Positions 62,608 to 64,000 of a stretch of 64,000 nucleotides of DNA are shown in pieces. The position numbers and the translations under genes are program-made. The notes under the pieces were generated by a model that saw nothing but the letters and a program-made list of their open reading frames with translations, was not told the origin of the DNA and ran no database searches. The stretch is taken from the NCBI GenBank assembly GCA_045126215.1, contig JBGVOD010000023.1, positions 40,821 to 104,820 on the forward strand, given 5' to 3'. This DNA comes from SVEL01 sp045126215 (lineage in GTDB: Bacteria; Bacillota; Clostridia; Lachnospirales; Lachnospiraceae). Positions within the stretch are counted from its first letter, which is position 1; each line of letters starts with the position of its first letter.

Positions 62608-63318
62608 ATGTTAATATACATCTGTGAAGATACAGCAAGTGATTGTTTAAGATTAAAACATCATCTTTCGACATACAGTAAAGAAATCGAAGCTTCTTTT
62701 GAAATTGAGGCTTTTTCATCATCTTGTGATTTACTGAATATTTGGAATCCAAATGGCAGCACACCTTCTATTATTTTTATTGATATATATATGGAAGGAA
62801 TGAATGGTATAGATTTAGCCAAAAGTTTAAGAAACAAGGGATATTCCGGTGCAATAATTTTTACGACTTCTTCACTTGAGCATGCTATGCAAAGCTATGA
62901 AGTAGATGCTTCATATTATCTTCAAAAGCCTTATACTCATGAAGACTTCATTAAAGCTATGAAACGTTGTGACAATATTATAAAAGATTCTATGTTACAT
63001 TTCGTTGGGTGTTCCAGAGGAAAGGAATACTCTATTCCTTATGCAGAAATATTATATTTTGAGACAGGTAATCACAATGTAATTCTTCATACAAAAAAAC
63101 AAGCTATAACCTTCCAAAGATCAATGAATTCTATTATTGAAGAATTTCAAAATATACCAAGCTTTATATCATGTGGTAAAAGCTATTTTATAAACATGAA
63201 CTATGTTGACAAACAGCTTGGTACAGATCTTATAATGTCAGATGGTTATAGCATACAAATACCGGTTCGTGTAAAAAATGATGTTATCAATGCAATTACT
63301 GAATGGAAAAAGAATTAA
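62608..63318 (+). CDS. LytTR-family response regulator
   Basis: The protein has 236 residues. The receiver (about 1-120) has E7-D8, phospho-acceptor D59 (IIFIDIYMEGMNG), T-T-S and K (LQKPY). A LytTR DNA-binding domain follows (IPYAEILYFETGNHNVILHT, ISCGKSYFINMNYV). Such AgrA/VirR-type regulators usually control peptide-signalling or surface genes, often with an adjacent membrane kinase; none is adjacent here. GGAGG precedes the ATG. Its 3' end overlaps the convergent Hpt gene by 23 bases. Confidence 0.92.
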   Translation: MLIYICEDTASDCLRLKHHLSTYSKEIEASFEIEAFSSSCDLLNIWNPNGSTPSIIFIDIYMEGMNGIDLAKSLRNKGYSGAIIFTTSSLEHAMQSYEVDASYYLQKPYTHEDFIKAMKRCDNIIKDSMLHFVGCSRGKEYSIPYAEILYFETGNHNVILHTKKQAITFQRSMNSIIEEFQNIPSFISCGKSYFINMNYVDKQLGTDLIMSDGYSIQIPVRVKNDVINAITEWKKN

Positions 63319-63703
63319 TACTCTCACACAATTCCTTCCACATATTTATTGTCTTATCGTAATATAAGTCTATCTTTTCAATATCTTTTGCCTTTCCGGC
63401 CTTTTCCAATTCATAGAAGAGTTCTCCGAGTTCTCCAGCACCGATTCCTCTTGATTCGCCTTTGAGACTATGTGTCAATACAATAAATGCATCAAACTTA
63501 TTGTTCTCTCTTGCATCTTTATATCTTCTCTCAATATCCATTCTCTTCTTTTCATATTGGCTTCCATACATAGATAAAATAAGTTTATAGAAGTCCATAT
63601 CATTATCAGAATACTTCATACCATCTTCAACACAAAGACCTATTTTATCTAATTCATAAAACTTATCATTCTTAGTATCGTACAAAAAAATCGTCTCTTT
63701 CAT
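63296..63703 (-). CDS. Histidine phosphotransfer (Hpt) domain protein
   Basis: The protein has 135 residues. The C-terminal part has the Hpt core FIVLTHSLKGESRGIGAGELGEL (cited in part as THSLKGESRGIGA), where H is the phospho-acceptor, followed by FYELEKAGKAKDIEKID, the second helix. The N-terminal 40 residues are not assigned. Such proteins relay phosphate between a hybrid kinase and a regulator. The nearest regulator, the LytTR protein, is convergent and overlapping, which suggests but does not prove partnership. AAAGG precedes the ATG at 63703. A promoter lies far upstream (63937-63965). Confidence 0.82.
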   Translation of the reverse strand: MKETIFLYDTKNDKFYELDKIGLCVEDGMKYSDNDMDFYKLILSMYGSQYEKKRMDIERRYKDARENNKFDAFIVLTHSLKGESRGIGAGELGELFYELEKAGKAKDIEKIDLYYDKTINMWKELCESINSFSIQ

Positions 63704-64000
63704 TATTATTTTCCTTTACTTACTTTATTATATATCAGATAAACCTTTTTTACAGGAACAACAAATTATCTTATCGTCTTCCCAAACTCCATATTCATTA
63801 TTCCTTACATTTTTTATTTTAAAAGATTAGCCTTTTTAATTCAACTTACAATTATGTTGTGATAGAGTAAATTTACTGTCAGTTAGGAGTAATCAGGGAA
63901 TCCCTTAGATATCTAGATTTTAACTTTTTTCTTTATATCTTACATATCTTTCATTTTCTTGTCAAAACATTATTACAATATTTTTATCTGTTCACGAATA
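63704..64000. other. Gene-free stretch holding the probable hpt promoter and a long leader
   Basis: Minus-strand TTGACA (63960-63965), 17-base spacer, TAAGAT (63937-63942) would give a leader of about 225 bases before the Hpt gene. The leader contains a perfect 12-base palindrome AGTAAATTTACT and a short GGGATTCCC hairpin. No known riboswitch or open frame was recognised. Confidence 0.5.

Overview
The window is a strongly AT-rich stretch of a Gram-positive, anaerobic, sporulation-lineage Firmicute chromosome, most likely Lachnospiraceae (order Eubacteriales). This rests on class III (anaerobic) ribonucleotide reductase, SpoIIP and GerM-type genes, a T-box leader on pheST, AGGAGG ribosome sites, the NifU-like/GGGtGRT pair common in gut anaerobes, and an accD-accA fusion. 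No phage, IS element, CRISPR array or rRNA was seen; one tRNA was found. Most genes are on the minus strand.

Layout. 0-1 kb: end of a CheX-type gene and a stand-alone CheY receiver. 1-5 kb: pheS-pheT behind a phenylalanine T-box (UUC specifier at 4751-4753). 5-7.4 kb: a small unknown gene and the NifU-like/GGGtGRT operon of unknown function. 7.4-12 kb: uncharacterised membrane and HTH-like genes and a diguanylate cyclase fused to a LacI-type ligand domain. 12-17.7 kb: an ABC-F ATPase and a surface-polysaccharide acylation set (SGNH lipoprotein, DUF4358-like lipoprotein, MBOAT, DHHW protein). 17.9-22 kb: asd, tRNA-Thr(CGT), an LTA-synthase-like enzyme, a DHH phosphoesterase. 22-25.5 kb: nrdD-nrdG-dut with NrdR-type boxes. 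25.6-28.5 kb: spoIIP, a 39-bp tandem repeat, holA, rpsT. 28.6-31.5 kb: an autoregulated marR-flavodoxin pair, two poorly known genes, and a 72-bp repeat array. 31.5-39.3 kb: comEC, a GerMN lipoprotein, a two-component pair, comEA and an orphan solute-binding protein. 39.3-43 kb: argB-argD and divergent argG. 43-47.2 kb: thyA-folA, and a response regulator, soluble kinase and hflX. 47.2-54.7 kb: type II fatty-acid synthesis (fabD-fabG-fabF-accB-fabZ-accC-accDA, and acpP). 54.7-61.1 kb: a FliD-like protein, an LTA synthase and a NatAB-type ABC exporter. 61.2-64 kb: fabH, a hairpin-rich intergenic region, a LytTR regulator and a convergent Hpt protein.

How it fits together. acpP, fabD and fabH each carry the same promoter-operator module: a TTTGAWWWTCAAA palindrome directly abutting the -10 box, very like the FabT operator of lactic streptococci. 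This ties physically separate lipid genes into one regulon, although neither a FabT gene nor an enoyl-ACP reductase is in the window. nrdDG-dut and thyA-folA cover deoxynucleotide supply. comEA and comEC cover DNA uptake and bracket a two-component/GerMN operon. The SGNH-MBOAT-DHHW set, two LTA-synthase-like enzymes and the ABC exporter point to active envelope modification.

Least explained items: the NifU/GGGtGRT operon, the 72-bp palindromic array, the 8-residue repeat inside the ComEC metallo-beta-lactamase domain, the FliD-like small protein beside acpP, and the hairpin cluster at 62.2-62.4 kb. Many starts were moved downstream because the Shine-Dalgarno sequence lies inside the longest reading frame. 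All functional calls come from reading motifs; no database search was run.
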